From positions 1,178,001 to 1,242,000 of the forward strand of contig NZ_CP035946.1 in the NCBI RefSeq assembly GCF_013177655.1: 64,000 bases of DNA. Direction: 5' to 3'. Below, in pieces: positions 20,001 to 28,950 of the stretch (positions are counted from its first letter, which is position 1; each line of letters begins with the position of its first letter). Made by a program: the position numbers and the translations under genes. This DNA comes from Campylobacter canadensis. GTDB lineage: Bacteria > Campylobacterota > Campylobacteria > Campylobacterales > Campylobacteraceae. A model generated the notes under the pieces. The model made no database searches, was not told where the DNA came from, and saw only the letters and a program-made list of their open reading frames with translations.

Positions 20001-22132
20001 ATGAAAAAAATTGTTTTGTTACTTAGTCTAATTAATTTAATGTTTGCTAGCGTTGCTAATATTAGTGCCATTAAAGGAGATGCTTATAGAATTGATACTG
20101 CAGCTAACAAACATAAACTTCAATTAAATTCAGTAATTTTTGAAGATGATACTATTATCACAACTTCAAACTCAAGATTACAATTAATTTTTCAAGATAA
20201 TACAATTGTAACCTTAGGTAAAAACTCAATTTTAAACATAAAAGATTACATAATTAATGGTAAAAATTCTAAAGTTAATTTAGAGGTAAAACAAGGTTCT
20301 TTTAAGGTGATTACTGGTCAAATTTCTAAACTTGCAAGAGAGAATTTTACCTTAAAAGCACATACTGCTACAATAGGATTAGAGGTACAGTTTTTATTGG
20401 AGAAATCAGTAATAAATTAAATAAAATAGCCTGTATCAAAGAGGCAATTGATGTAAAAATTGCAAATACAACTAATAGAATAAATGCAGGAAAACAAATA
20501 ACATATTCAAATATTAATGATATTAAAATAGATAAAATAAAACTAGATGACTTTAATGAATTTTCAAAAGACAATCCAATTTCTAAAGATACAAGCAATA
20601 TTGCAGGTTTAAAAGCTCAAGAAGGCGAATATAATCTACATAGTACAAAAATAGCAGAAAATAATAACATTGAATTTAAAGACATAAAAGAAATAAATGC
20701 CAATTTAGAAGATAATTTAATCAAGCAAGAAGAAATAATAAAAGATATTGTTTTTGTAACAAGTGAAAGCTCTTTAAAAGCAAACAATGCCTATTATTAT
20801 AAAAATAGCGATGGAACTTATTTAAAATTTGTTACTGATAAAGATTCTAAAATTAATAAAGTTACTATTTTTTCAAAAAGTAACGATGAATACTTTACAA
20901 AAGAGTATGATTTTAATAAAAATAGCTTTGAGAATGTAAATTATAAAAATGATATTTTAAATAGTGTTTATAATGGCGCTAGTATTTTGCAAAATATAAA
21001 TAGCAACTTTATTTTTTCTTCTTTTTTATTTTCAGAAAAAAATAACAATGAATTAATTTATAATAATGATTATTTAGAATTAAACGAAGAAAAATTTCAA
21101 CTAATTAGCGAAGATGAATTTACGCAAATGAAAGATAAGTATGAGCAAGGTATAAGAAATTTTTATATTAAAAACCCACAAGCATTTACAAAAAACGATT
21201 TTAATTCTACATTTTATTACAATGGTAATTTTAAACAAGCAATTTTTGATGGCAATACTCAAATGAGTGCTAAGCTAGAATTAAATAAAAATAAATTAAG
21301 CATATATAAAAAATACAATGCCGCTTTTCTTGGAGATAAAAATAATAAATATTTTAAAGATGTTTTATACTTTGGACAAGATTATTATAGTTTAAGTAGA
21401 TTTTATTTAAGAAATTATGCAGATGATAACTATAATACTTACGCAAAATTAGAAAGTAGAGAATATAGCATTAAATCAATTAAAACATATATGAATGAAC
21501 AAGGTAAATATGTTATATCTTTGCTTGTAAATAATCAAGCAGAAGGAAAAAATAACTACGATATAATAGTAGATAAAGATAAGTTATTTTACAATAACAC
21601 AATTTACAATTTTGAAACTTACGATAAAACGCAAAATATTAGCCTTGAACTTTCAAAAGATTCAAATGAATTTTATGAATTAAAAAAAGAATGGGATAAT
21701 ATGATAGCAAATACAGATAAAATAAGTAATAAAGATTTTTATTATGCAAATAGTAATAGCGCTTTAGAATTAAACTTAGATAAAGATAAATTAAATTACA
21801 TTTACAATGATAACACAGGCGCTTATAAGCTAGAATTAAAATCAAATAAAGAAGCAAACATTAAATATTACGACCTTGCACTGAACAAAAAAGCAAGTGA
21901 AAGCAAGAATATAAAACTAAACAAAGATAACGATAAAATAAACATTAAAGCAAATAATTTAATTTTTGACGCAAACAAACACGATAGTAATATAAAAATA
22001 AATACTTCTTATGTTAAATTTCAAGATGGAAAAAGTTTTAATATAGAAAATGAAATACTAGACAAAGTAAATTCGCAAAGATTTGACAAACAAAATAATA
22101 GTTTTAATCAAAACTACAATAAACTTAAATAA
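20001..22132 (+). pseudogene. FecR-domain exported protein, paralogue of the upstream gene, frameshifted
   Basis: The first frame (20001-20420) encodes a signal peptide (LMFAS) and a FecR domain nearly identical in layout to its neighbour up to AHTATIG, then reads out of frame to a stop. The upstream gene continues there with IRGTVFVGEV; here one base shift restores RGTVFIGEISNKLNKIAC. A single missing A near 20377-20380 (GGATTAG where GGAATTAG is expected) explains it. From there the frame is open to 22132, with no stop in between, giving about 710 residues if repaired. It is either a fresh pseudogene or a sequence error, and not in a classical homopolymer. RBS AGGGGTG. Confidence 0.8.
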
Positions 22133-22153
22133 AACAAAAAAAAGGAGGATGAG

Positions 22154-24028
22154 ATGAAAAAGATATTATTTTTATTTTATCTTAGCCTGTATTGTTTTTG
22201 TATGGATAACATAAACACACATTTAGTTAATAAAGATACAAAAGTACAAGTAAAATTATATAACAATTCTAAATTTTGTCTTGATTATAAAGTTATTGAT
22301 AATGATATTTTTGCTGTTTTAAAAAGATGCAATAATGTAAGCACAATTGCAAGATACGATATTTTTAAAAGAATAGCATTAAAAGTAAAAAACGAATGGC
22401 TGTGTTTATCATTGAGAAAAGATATCTTAGAAAACAAGGATTTAAATGATTTTATAGTACTTAGGCCTTGTGTTTTAAATGATAAAACTCAATGGTTTGA
22501 TTTTAAAGAAGATGGGGAATTTTCTTTTCTTGCATATCCAACAATAAAAATAAAAGAACATAAAACTCATTTAATCGCAAGTAAAAATAATTTTGCAAAT
22601 GCTTTTAAATTAGATTTAGACCTTATGAAAGAATGGCGAACAACTCTTAGTACTCCAATAAATTATGATATAAAAACCTTTATTGCATTTAGAATTCAAG
22701 ATGGCAAAAAAATAACCACATTTTATAAAACTCCAAATTCATACAGTAGTAAAAAATACTTTTTTTACTATGACGCTGTTAATTCTTACATAAAAGATTA
22801 TTCTCCTTCAAGAGGAATTTTTACTTGTTTAAGCTCAAATCTACAAAATAAAACTCATTCTTATATTAGTTTTAAAAAATGTCCTACCAAAAAAGACCAA
22901 CTTGATAGTGCTTATTTTAATTTTGATTTATTTAGCTTTGCAATTTTTGATGCACAAGATAACATTTTAGATGTAACAAGAGCAAAAGATAGAGGTAAAT
23001 TTTTTGTTATAAATAAAGATGAAATTGCTAACAGTGGTTTATATAGCATTAATGAAAGTGCAAAATTTTACTTTAGTTCTGCAATGTATGATTTACAAAA
23101 TTTCATTGCAAGAAACAAAAGTTTTCAAGCTCAAACTTGTCCAAATATTGATAAAAAACGAATTAAAAGAGAATTAAACGAGCATAGTTTAGCTAATTTT
23201 GACCCAAGTAAAGGCGGTTATAGAAGAAGGTTATATGATATTGTTACTTCAAGTGATTCTCAAGATGTTTATACTGGCATTTGCGGATATTGCTTATTGC
23301 AAAGCTTTGAAATATTTGCTATTTTAAATCAGTATTACCCAAACGAGCTTGAGCATAGTTTAAATGGTTATTTTTTTGATTATGCAATGCATAGCAATCC
23401 TTTAGCTTCTTTAGCGCTTAGAAGCCCTAGTATTAATAATGTGTTATTTTTTGCCTTAAATTATTGGGGTAATTCTTTATATTCAAACGAGCCACTTTAT
23501 CTTAGAGCTTTACGCTCTGTAGAAGCATTGATGAGAATTATCCTACCTCATCACCAGTGGAATTTATATGATGCTGTTTTTACTCAAGATGCAATAAATG
23601 ATGAACTAGATTATATTTTACAATCAAATCCTGGCTCTGTATTTTTAGCCTTGCTTGATACTTCTACGCAAAGTGATTTTAGAGGGCACGCTCTACCTTT
23701 AATTAGAACCAACGCAGGGGTAATTGTTATACCTACTAATGTTGAAAATATGACTTTTACAGACTTTTCTACCTTTATTCAACCTGTAAATAATCGCAGC
23801 GACTTGCTTAATAGGCTAAGCACATTGAATTCTTACGATATTACAGGTCTTGCATTAATTCAAATGGGTTCTTTAATAGTAAATCCTTTAGAAGATTTAC
23901 TATCTCAAAATTCATGCGAAGGAAGAGCAAATAATAGAAGAGGCAATGGGCAAGGACTAAATGTAAATAATGCAAATGCTTGTAATATGCAGCATTGTTC
24001 ATTAATGGAATGGGAGCAAAGCAACTAA
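22154..24028 (+). CDS. Secreted ricin-like lectin/cysteine-domain protein, probable DUF1561 (PF07598) family
   Basis: 624 residues. Signal peptide ~1-18 (LYCFCMD). The N-terminal ~320 residues look like tandem ricin-B-type lectin units (FCLDYKV, LCLSLRK, VLNDKTQWFDF, ending ISFKKCPTKKD), several with paired Cys. The C-terminal ~270 residues form a separate domain with TGICGYCLLQSFEIF and GHALPLIRTNAGVIVIP, which could supply a Cys and a His as in papain-like folds; this is inference. The lectin-plus-toxin-domain plan resembles the DUF1561 proteins known from Leptospira (virulence-modifying proteins), Bartonella and Campylobacter. RBS AAGGAGG. It ends a run of exported-protein genes. Not confirmable without a profile search. 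Confidence 0.6.
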   Translation: MKKILFLFYLSLYCFCMDNINTHLVNKDTKVQVKLYNNSKFCLDYKVIDNDIFAVLKRCNNVSTIARYDIFKRIALKVKNEWLCLSLRKDILENKDLNDFIVLRPCVLNDKTQWFDFKEDGEFSFLAYPTIKIKEHKTHLIASKNNFANAFKLDLDLMKEWRTTLSTPINYDIKTFIAFRIQDGKKITTFYKTPNSYSSKKYFFYYDAVNSYIKDYSPSRGIFTCLSSNLQNKTHSYISFKKCPTKKDQLDSAYFNFDLFSFAIFDAQDNILDVTRAKDRGKFFVINKDEIANSGLYSINESAKFYFSSAMYDLQNFIARNKSFQAQTCPNIDKKRIKRELNEHSLANFDPSKGGYRRRLYDIVTSSDSQDVYTGICGYCLLQSFEIFAILNQYYPNELEHSLNGYFFDYAMHSNPLASLALRSPSINNVLFFALNYWGNSLYSNEPLYLRALRSVEALMRIILPHHQWNLYDAVFTQDAINDELDYILQSNPGSVFLALLDTSTQSDFRGHALPLIRTNAGVIVIPTNVENMTFTDFSTFIQPVNNRSDLLNRLSTLNSYDITGLALIQMGSLIVNPLEDLLSQNSCEGRANNRRGNGQGLNVNNANACNMQHCSLMEWEQSN

Positions 24029-24042
24029 AAAGCTAAATATAA

Positions 24043-24741
24043 TTATAAATATCTTTTTAAATCATCTTTATATTTGCTTTCTAGTTTAAGATACAAATCA
24101 TTGAATTCTTTTTTAAATTCATCTACTTGCCAAGCTTTTAAAAAATTATTTTCTTTAAAAAATCTTTTTTTATCTTTAATATTATTTAAATTAAAATCTA
24201 ATCCATAAATATTTTTAAAATAAATGTTAAGATATTTATGCAAAAGTTCTAAACTCATAAATATAAAAATCATAACAGCTTCATTTAATATTAAAACAAT
24301 ATTATTTTCAAATTGCTTTTGTAAATTCAAAAAATTACCTTTAACTAAAGAGCAAGGATGATAAAAATTAGAAGTATAAAACATATCATATAAACTTAAA
24401 AATTCAAAGCCAAGATAATCCGCATTTAAATTAGTTTTTGCATAAAAAGGATATAATTTACAAGCTAATGGGCGTATCTTGCATAAACCTTTTTTATTAC
24501 ATTTTGCAAAAATAATTGTTATTTTTTTACCACAATTTAATAAAAAATCCATATTATAATCTGCTTTTAAATCACTTTTATCTTTTAAAAACTCATATTC
24601 GCTTTTAAGCATAGGAATTATACAATCTTCATCTTTGTTACTATTACAACAATGTCCTTTACAATCTAATTTATAACAATTTTTAAAATATATTAATTCT
24701 ATATTTAATAATTTTTCATAAAACATATTATCTAACCACAA
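24043..24741 (-). CDS. Cys-rich YkgJ-like (CxxCxxxCC) hypothetical protein
   Basis: 232 residues, no signal peptide. The N-terminal half has clustered cysteines (CYKLDCKGHCC at ~22-32, later DC, FAKC, GLCKIRPLACKLYPF), the pattern of the zinc/iron-chelating YkgJ family; the RPLACKLYPF stretch is typical. The C-terminal half is helical and unassigned. It converges on the DUF1561-like gene with 14 bases between the stops. A metal-binding cytosolic protein is the most that can be said. Confidence 0.65.
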   Translation of the reverse strand: MWLDNMFYEKLLNIELIYFKNCYKLDCKGHCCNSNKDEDCIIPMLKSEYEFLKDKSDLKADYNMDFLLNCGKKITIIFAKCNKKGLCKIRPLACKLYPFYAKTNLNADYLGFEFLSLYDMFYTSNFYHPCSLVKGNFLNLQKQFENNIVLILNEAVMIFIFMSLELLHKYLNIYFKNIYGLDFNLNNIKDKKRFFKENNFLKAWQVDEFKKEFNDLYLKLESKYKDDLKRYL

Positions 24742-25140
24742 CTTATTATAAAATACTTATTGATAAAAATATATAACATTATAGCTAGAAATATTTTTTA
24801 AAACAAAAAAAACCTTTTTTAAAAGTATAAAAATTATTTTTAAAACTAACCAGTGTTAAGCTAATTCTCATAATATTTTTATACATTCTGTTGTTATTTT
24901 TCATTATTAACTTAAAAATTATCAAAAAATTAATATTTTTTACCAAGTTTTATTAATTTTTAACATTTTTTACACCCAAAAACTCATTTTGTTTTTAAAC
25001 TCTAAAAAATTTATATTAAGTAAAACAAAAAATAAAGTAAATAATTTAAATAATAATTAAAATCTGCTATTTAAAAATATACTACTATTAAATAGAACTT
25101 TTTGAACTTATTTTTAAAGAACTGATAGATTTTGTTATTA
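24742..25140. other. AT-rich spacer without recognised gene
   Basis: About 400 bases of very AT-rich DNA upstream of the Cys-rich gene. It must hold that gene's promoter. I see no open frame, RNA or repeat here that I can support. Confidence 0.5.
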
Positions 25141-25149
25141 ATACCAAAA

Positions 25150-25475
25150 AAAGCATATAGAATGCTTAAGTGTAATTTTACAAGCAAGGCTAAATTATTT
25201 GTTGTAAGGGGTGCTAGAAGTTTGTATATAAATATGCCTGATTTTCCTAAAGAGTATTTAATATAGCTAAAGCAAGTGCTAAAGTATTGGAAATTTTATG
25301 AAAAGGCTTTAAATGGGTATATGTAAGCCCATCTGCTATTTTTTGAACTTCCAAAAAGCAATCATTATAAAATCATAAGCAAAAATTTGAAGTAAATGCC
25401 AACAATGAAAGCAAAATCAGCTACAGTGATTATGCTAGTAAGACATAGTGCTTAATTTAAAAACACAGGCATTGG
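25150..25475 (+). pseudogene. Decayed NAD(P)-binding oxidoreductase (YwnB-like), remnant
   Basis: Several short stretches in shifting plus-strand frames line up with an atypical SDR of the YwnB/NAD(P)H-binding type: KLFVVRGARSLYI and MPDFPKEYL, then IAKASAKVLEIL, then GFKWVYVSPSAIF, then NANNESKISYSDYASK. The family's usual text at these points is GGAGSL-, TPDFP-, WTYVSPAA- and ESxISYxDYA-. At least three frameshifts and in-frame stops separate the pieces, and the N-terminal Rossmann half is missing. It is a clear relic and probably belonged with the cupin and decarboxylase genes downstream. Confidence 0.75.
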
Positions 25476-25552
25476 GGTAATAAGCCTATAAATAAAGATG
25501 CCTTATAATTTTAAGGCAATCTTTTATTTCTTTTAAATGCTTATTTTTGAAG

Positions 25553-25771
25553 TTTTAAATTTTCTTCTAAAGAATTTAAAATCTCTTCACTAGTTCTTAG
25601 GATTTTTTCTTCTTTTACATTTGGATTTTTAGCACTTAAATCATAATTTCTTTCTTCAAGCTCTTTTTTGCTAACAAGCCAAGAATTAGCAGTGATTTTT
25701 TTCTTTGTAGCATTTTAGAAATTCCTTAAAATGTGCGTATTCTAAAGGCTTGTTTTTAGTAAGCTTGTAAG
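25553..25771. repeat. Direct repeat, copy A: fragment of the hsdM 3' region
   Basis: About 219 bases nearly identical (about five differences, including a two-base gap) to 27395-27615 inside hsdM, in the same orientation. Read on the minus strand it is an isolated piece of the HsdM C-terminal coding sequence without start or stop, hence non-functional. The two copies bracket the cupin/decarboxylase pair. Confidence 0.93.
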
Positions 25772-25941
25772 TAAATAAAATATGATTAAAAAGATATTTT
25801 ATTTAACTGTGACTAAAAAGTATTTAAAAAAAATTAGAAGTAAAATTTCGTAATTTTTATAGTTTTTATCATATTAAGAATTATCATAATTTTTATAAGA
25901 AGCAAGATAGAAAAAATGAAATTAAGATTTTAATTTTTTAC

Positions 25942-25972
25942 TTGATTTAGAGTAGCTTTCATATTTTATAAT
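25942..25972 (+). promoter_or_regulatory. Promoter with 19-base spacer (MerR-type) before the cupin gene
   Basis: TTGATT at 25942-25947 and a perfect TATAAT at 25967-25972 are 19 bases apart, longer than the standard 17. The -35 is followed by TAGAGTAGCTTTCA, weakly reminiscent of the CTTGACTTRGAGT operators of AdhR/NmlR-like MerR activators. An AGGAG site lies ten bases downstream. Regulator inferred; none is encoded nearby. Confidence 0.6.
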
Positions 25973-25991
25973 ACTAAAAAAAGGAGATAAA

Positions 25992-26411
25992 ATGCAAGAA
26001 TTAGAAAAAGCAGGAATTCATGGAAGTTTTAAAGGCGATAGTAAATTTTTTAGCAAAAATGTAAAAGTTTCTATGATGTTTAAACCAAATGAGTGGAGAA
26101 ATTTTAGTGGGGCTTTGGTTGAATTTGAAGCCAGTGCTAGAAGTGCATGGCATACTCATCCTCAAGGACAAACCTTAATCGTAACAGAGGGCGAAATCAT
26201 CACAAAAGTTCCAGGGCAAAAATCCTTTATAGCTAAAAAAGGCGATGTGATAAGCTGTCCTATAGGAGTAAAGCATTTTCATGGTGCAACTAATACAAGT
26301 AGTGGAGCACACATAGCACTTACAGGCGAGAAAGAGGGTAAAAATGTAGAATGGCTTGAGCTTGTAAGCGATGAAGAATATGAACATGCCTTAAAAGAAG
26401 CAAGAGAGTAA
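25992..26411 (+). CDS. Cupin-domain protein
   Basis: 139 residues, a single cupin barrel. Motif 1 appears as AWHTHPQGQTLIVTEGE and motif 2 as GDVISCPIGVKHFHGA, giving three His and a Glu/Gln for a metal site. It resembles small cupins that accompany carboxymuconolactone-decarboxylase-like and SDR genes; substrate unknown. RBS AAGGAGAT, with a 19-base-spacer promoter just upstream. The partner gene starts 107 bases downstream. The coding sequence looks intact, unlike the oxidoreductase relic in front of it. Confidence 0.88.
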   Translation: MQELEKAGIHGSFKGDSKFFSKNVKVSMMFKPNEWRNFSGALVEFEASARSAWHTHPQGQTLIVTEGEIITKVPGQKSFIAKKGDVISCPIGVKHFHGATNTSSGAHIALTGEKEGKNVEWLELVSDEEYEHALKEARE

Positions 26412-26518
26412 AGAAATTTGTAAATAAAACACAAAAATTTTTATAAAAACTTTTATGTTTTTGAAGTATTTTAAATGCTCTTTTTTCACAAATTTTAAAA
26501 ACTACAAAGGATAAAACC

Positions 26519-27286
26519 ATGCAATTAAGACAAAAAGCAAGAGAAATTTTTAAAAAACTCTTAGGAGGAGCAAAAAAGGATCAACTTTTTGCAAGTGATA
26601 AAGAGTATTTTATCAATCACATAAATTTTACTTTTGGCGAGAGTTTTGTAAAAGCAAATCTTAATACACAAAAATATTTTTTAATCACCCTTGCTTCTAC
26701 TTTAGCAGTAGGTGGAAAAATAGAGTTTAAAACTTTACTTCAAGGTGCAATCAAGAACGATATAAGTCCCATTGTCATTAAAGAAGTGATTTATCAAGCT
26801 ACGCCTTATGTGGGTTTTGCTAGAGTATGTGATTTTTTAAGCCTTTGTAATAAAGTATTTAAAAAACTAAATATCGCCTTAGTTTTAACCCCACAAGGCA
26901 CTACTACGCAAGAAAATCGCAAAATAAAAGGCAGGGAAATACAAAATACTATTTTTGGTGAAGCTAATATCACTAAAATGATAGAATCTACCCCAGAAGA
27001 TAAAGCTTTTATAAATGATTTTTTGAGTGCGAATTGTTTTGGAGATTATTATACACGCACAGGACTTGATCTAAAAACTAGGGAGCTTTTAACCCTTGTA
27101 TATCTTATCTCGCTTGGTGGGCTAGATAATCAAGTAAAAGCCCATATACAAGGTAATCTTAACATGGGACAAAGTAGAAAAGATTTGCTAAATGTCATTG
27201 CAGCTCTTATTCCATATATCGGTTATCCAAAGGCTTTAAATGCCCTAAATTTGCTTGATGATATAAAAGTAGAATGCAAGCAATAA
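26519..27286 (+). CDS. Carboxymuconolactone decarboxylase family protein (two-domain)
   Basis: 255 residues with two AhpD/CMD-like helical halves. The first (~50-105) includes FKTLLQGAIKNDISPIVIKE; the second (~155-250) includes TRELLTLVYLISLGG and VKAHIQGNLNMGQSRKD. The CxxC of AhpD peroxidases is not present in either half, so a thiol peroxidase role is unlikely. It probably acts with the cupin in a detoxification or aromatic-compound step, which is inference. Its 3' end lies 64 bases from the hsdM stop on the other strand. Confidence 0.88.
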   Translation: MQLRQKAREIFKKLLGGAKKDQLFASDKEYFINHINFTFGESFVKANLNTQKYFLITLASTLAVGGKIEFKTLLQGAIKNDISPIVIKEVIYQATPYVGFARVCDFLSLCNKVFKKLNIALVLTPQGTTTQENRKIKGREIQNTIFGEANITKMIESTPEDKAFINDFLSANCFGDYYTRTGLDLKTRELLTLVYLISLGGLDNQVKAHIQGNLNMGQSRKDLLNVIAALIPYIGYPKALNALNLLDDIKVECKQ

Positions 27287-27349
27287 ATATTTATTGTAAA
27301 TTGAGCTTAGAAGTTATTTGTAAATTAGTTTTTATCAAAAAACTTGCAA

Positions 27350-28843
27350 TCATTTTAGTATGCTTTTAAGCTCACTTAGATATTCTTGTTGTGTTTTTAA
27401 ATTTTCTTCTAAAGAATTTAAAATCTCTTCACTAGTTCTTAGGATTTTTTCTTCTTTTACATTTGGATTTTTAGCACTTAAATCATAATTTCTTTCTTCA
27501 AGCTCTTTTTTGCTAAGCAGCCAAGAATTAGCAGTGATTTTTCTTTCTTTGTAGCATTTTAGAAATTCTTTAAAATGTGCGTATTCTAAAGGCTTGTTTT
27601 TAGTAAGCTTGTAAGGTGGTATAAGCTCGTAGTAATACACCTTATCATCATTTGCTTTTAAAATACTATTTAAGCCTTTTGAGAAAAATAATACATTTGT
27701 TTTTACCGCACTATAAGGCAAAAACACTCCACTAGGCAGGCTTAAAATACATTCAAGATTATAATTTTGCACTAAATCAGCCTTTACGCTCACAAAGGCA
27801 TTTGAATTTTGAAAAAGCACACCTTCAGGCACGACAACCGCACATCTAGCATTGTTTTTTAGTGATTTTAAAATGTGTTGCAAAAACAAAAGCTCCGTAG
27901 CATTTGAAGCAACTGTAAAATTGTTTTGAATTTGCTCTTTTTCTTTACCGCCAAATGGTGGATTTGCAAGTATCACTTCATATTTATCATTTTCTGTAAT
28001 ATCTGTGATTTTCTTACTTAGCGTATTTGTTTTTATTATATTTGGAGATTTTACCCCGTGTAAAATCATATTCATCACGCCCATTGCATAGCTTAGCGGA
28101 GTTTTTTCCTTGCCAAATAAAGCATCATTGTGTAAAAACTCTAGCTCTTCTACACTCAAACTAGCCTTTGTTTTTCTACTCTCATCTTTATATAAAATAT
28201 GTAAAAAACTCTCAACCAAAAAGCCACAACTCCCACAAGATGGGTCGTAAATCCTTTCTTTTGCTCTAGGATTTATCACTTCCACCATAGCCTTTATCAA
28301 AGGGCGTGGCGTGTAAAACTCTCCGCTATTTCCACCATCACTACCCATATCTTTAAGCAGTTTTTCATAAACTTCGCCCAAAGCAAACACATCACTTTCT
28401 TTACTAAAACTAAGCTCATCAATGATATTTATCACTTCTCTTAAAGTATGCCCATTTGCAATGCGATTATCTATAAACTCAAAAATTCCACCAATTTTAT
28501 ACTCAATGCTTTTAAAATCTTCATTGTTTTTAAAGTTTTTAAGATAGACAAAAAGCTCTTTATTTACAAAATTAAGCAAATCTTGCCCACTTAAAGCCTT
28601 GTTAAAATCAATCTTTCCTTCGCTTGTTTTTGGTGCTGCCCATACCTTCCAGCTAAATTTTTCTTCTAAAATGCTTTTATATTCTTGATTGTTTAAAATT
28701 GCTTCAAGCTTTAATTCTTCTTCATAATCATCTAAAAATTTTAAAAAAAGTATCCAGCTAATTTGTTCTGTATAGTGCATAGCACCACTTATACCATCAT
28801 CTCTTCTTAAAATATCTGTGATTTTATCTATTTTATTTTGCAT
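27350..28843 (-). CDS. hsdM: Type I restriction-modification DNA methyltransferase subunit
   Basis: Adenine-N6 methyltransferase subunit; with HsdS it modifies, and with HsdR added it restricts. 497 residues, full length. N-terminal HsdM domain (ISGAMHYTEQISWILFLKFL), SAM-binding motif DPSCGSCGF (200-208) and catalytic NPPF (294-297). Last gene of the operon, 107 bases after hsdS, with its own GGGAAAAAA-like leader. The 3' 221 coding bases short of the end are duplicated at 25553-25771. Confidence 0.96.
   Translation of the reverse strand: MQNKIDKITDILRRDDGISGAMHYTEQISWILFLKFLDDYEEELKLEAILNNQEYKSILEEKFSWKVWAAPKTSEGKIDFNKALSGQDLLNFVNKELFVYLKNFKNNEDFKSIEYKIGGIFEFIDNRIANGHTLREVINIIDELSFSKESDVFALGEVYEKLLKDMGSDGGNSGEFYTPRPLIKAMVEVINPRAKERIYDPSCGSCGFLVESFLHILYKDESRKTKASLSVEELEFLHNDALFGKEKTPLSYAMGVMNMILHGVKSPNIIKTNTLSKKITDITENDKYEVILANPPFGGKEKEQIQNNFTVASNATELLFLQHILKSLKNNARCAVVVPEGVLFQNSNAFVSVKADLVQNYNLECILSLPSGVFLPYSAVKTNVLFFSKGLNSILKANDDKVYYYELIPPYKLTKNKPLEYAHFKEFLKCYKERKITANSWLLSKKELEERNYDLSAKNPNVKEEKILRTSEEILNSLEENLKTQQEYLSELKSILK
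27395..27615. repeat. Direct repeat, copy B (within hsdM)
   Basis: Parental copy of the ~220-base direct repeat, inside the intact hsdM frame. It lies 1.6 kb from copy A in the same orientation, so recombination between the copies would delete the cupin and decarboxylase genes. Confidence 0.93.
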
Positions 28844-28950
28844 TTTTTTCCCTTAAAGCCTTTAAAATAATTTTATCAAAGTCTAGTTTTATTTTTATAT
28901 ATTTTTGTTTTTAAACTGCAATATGTTAAAAAATCAAAAATTTTTTAACA

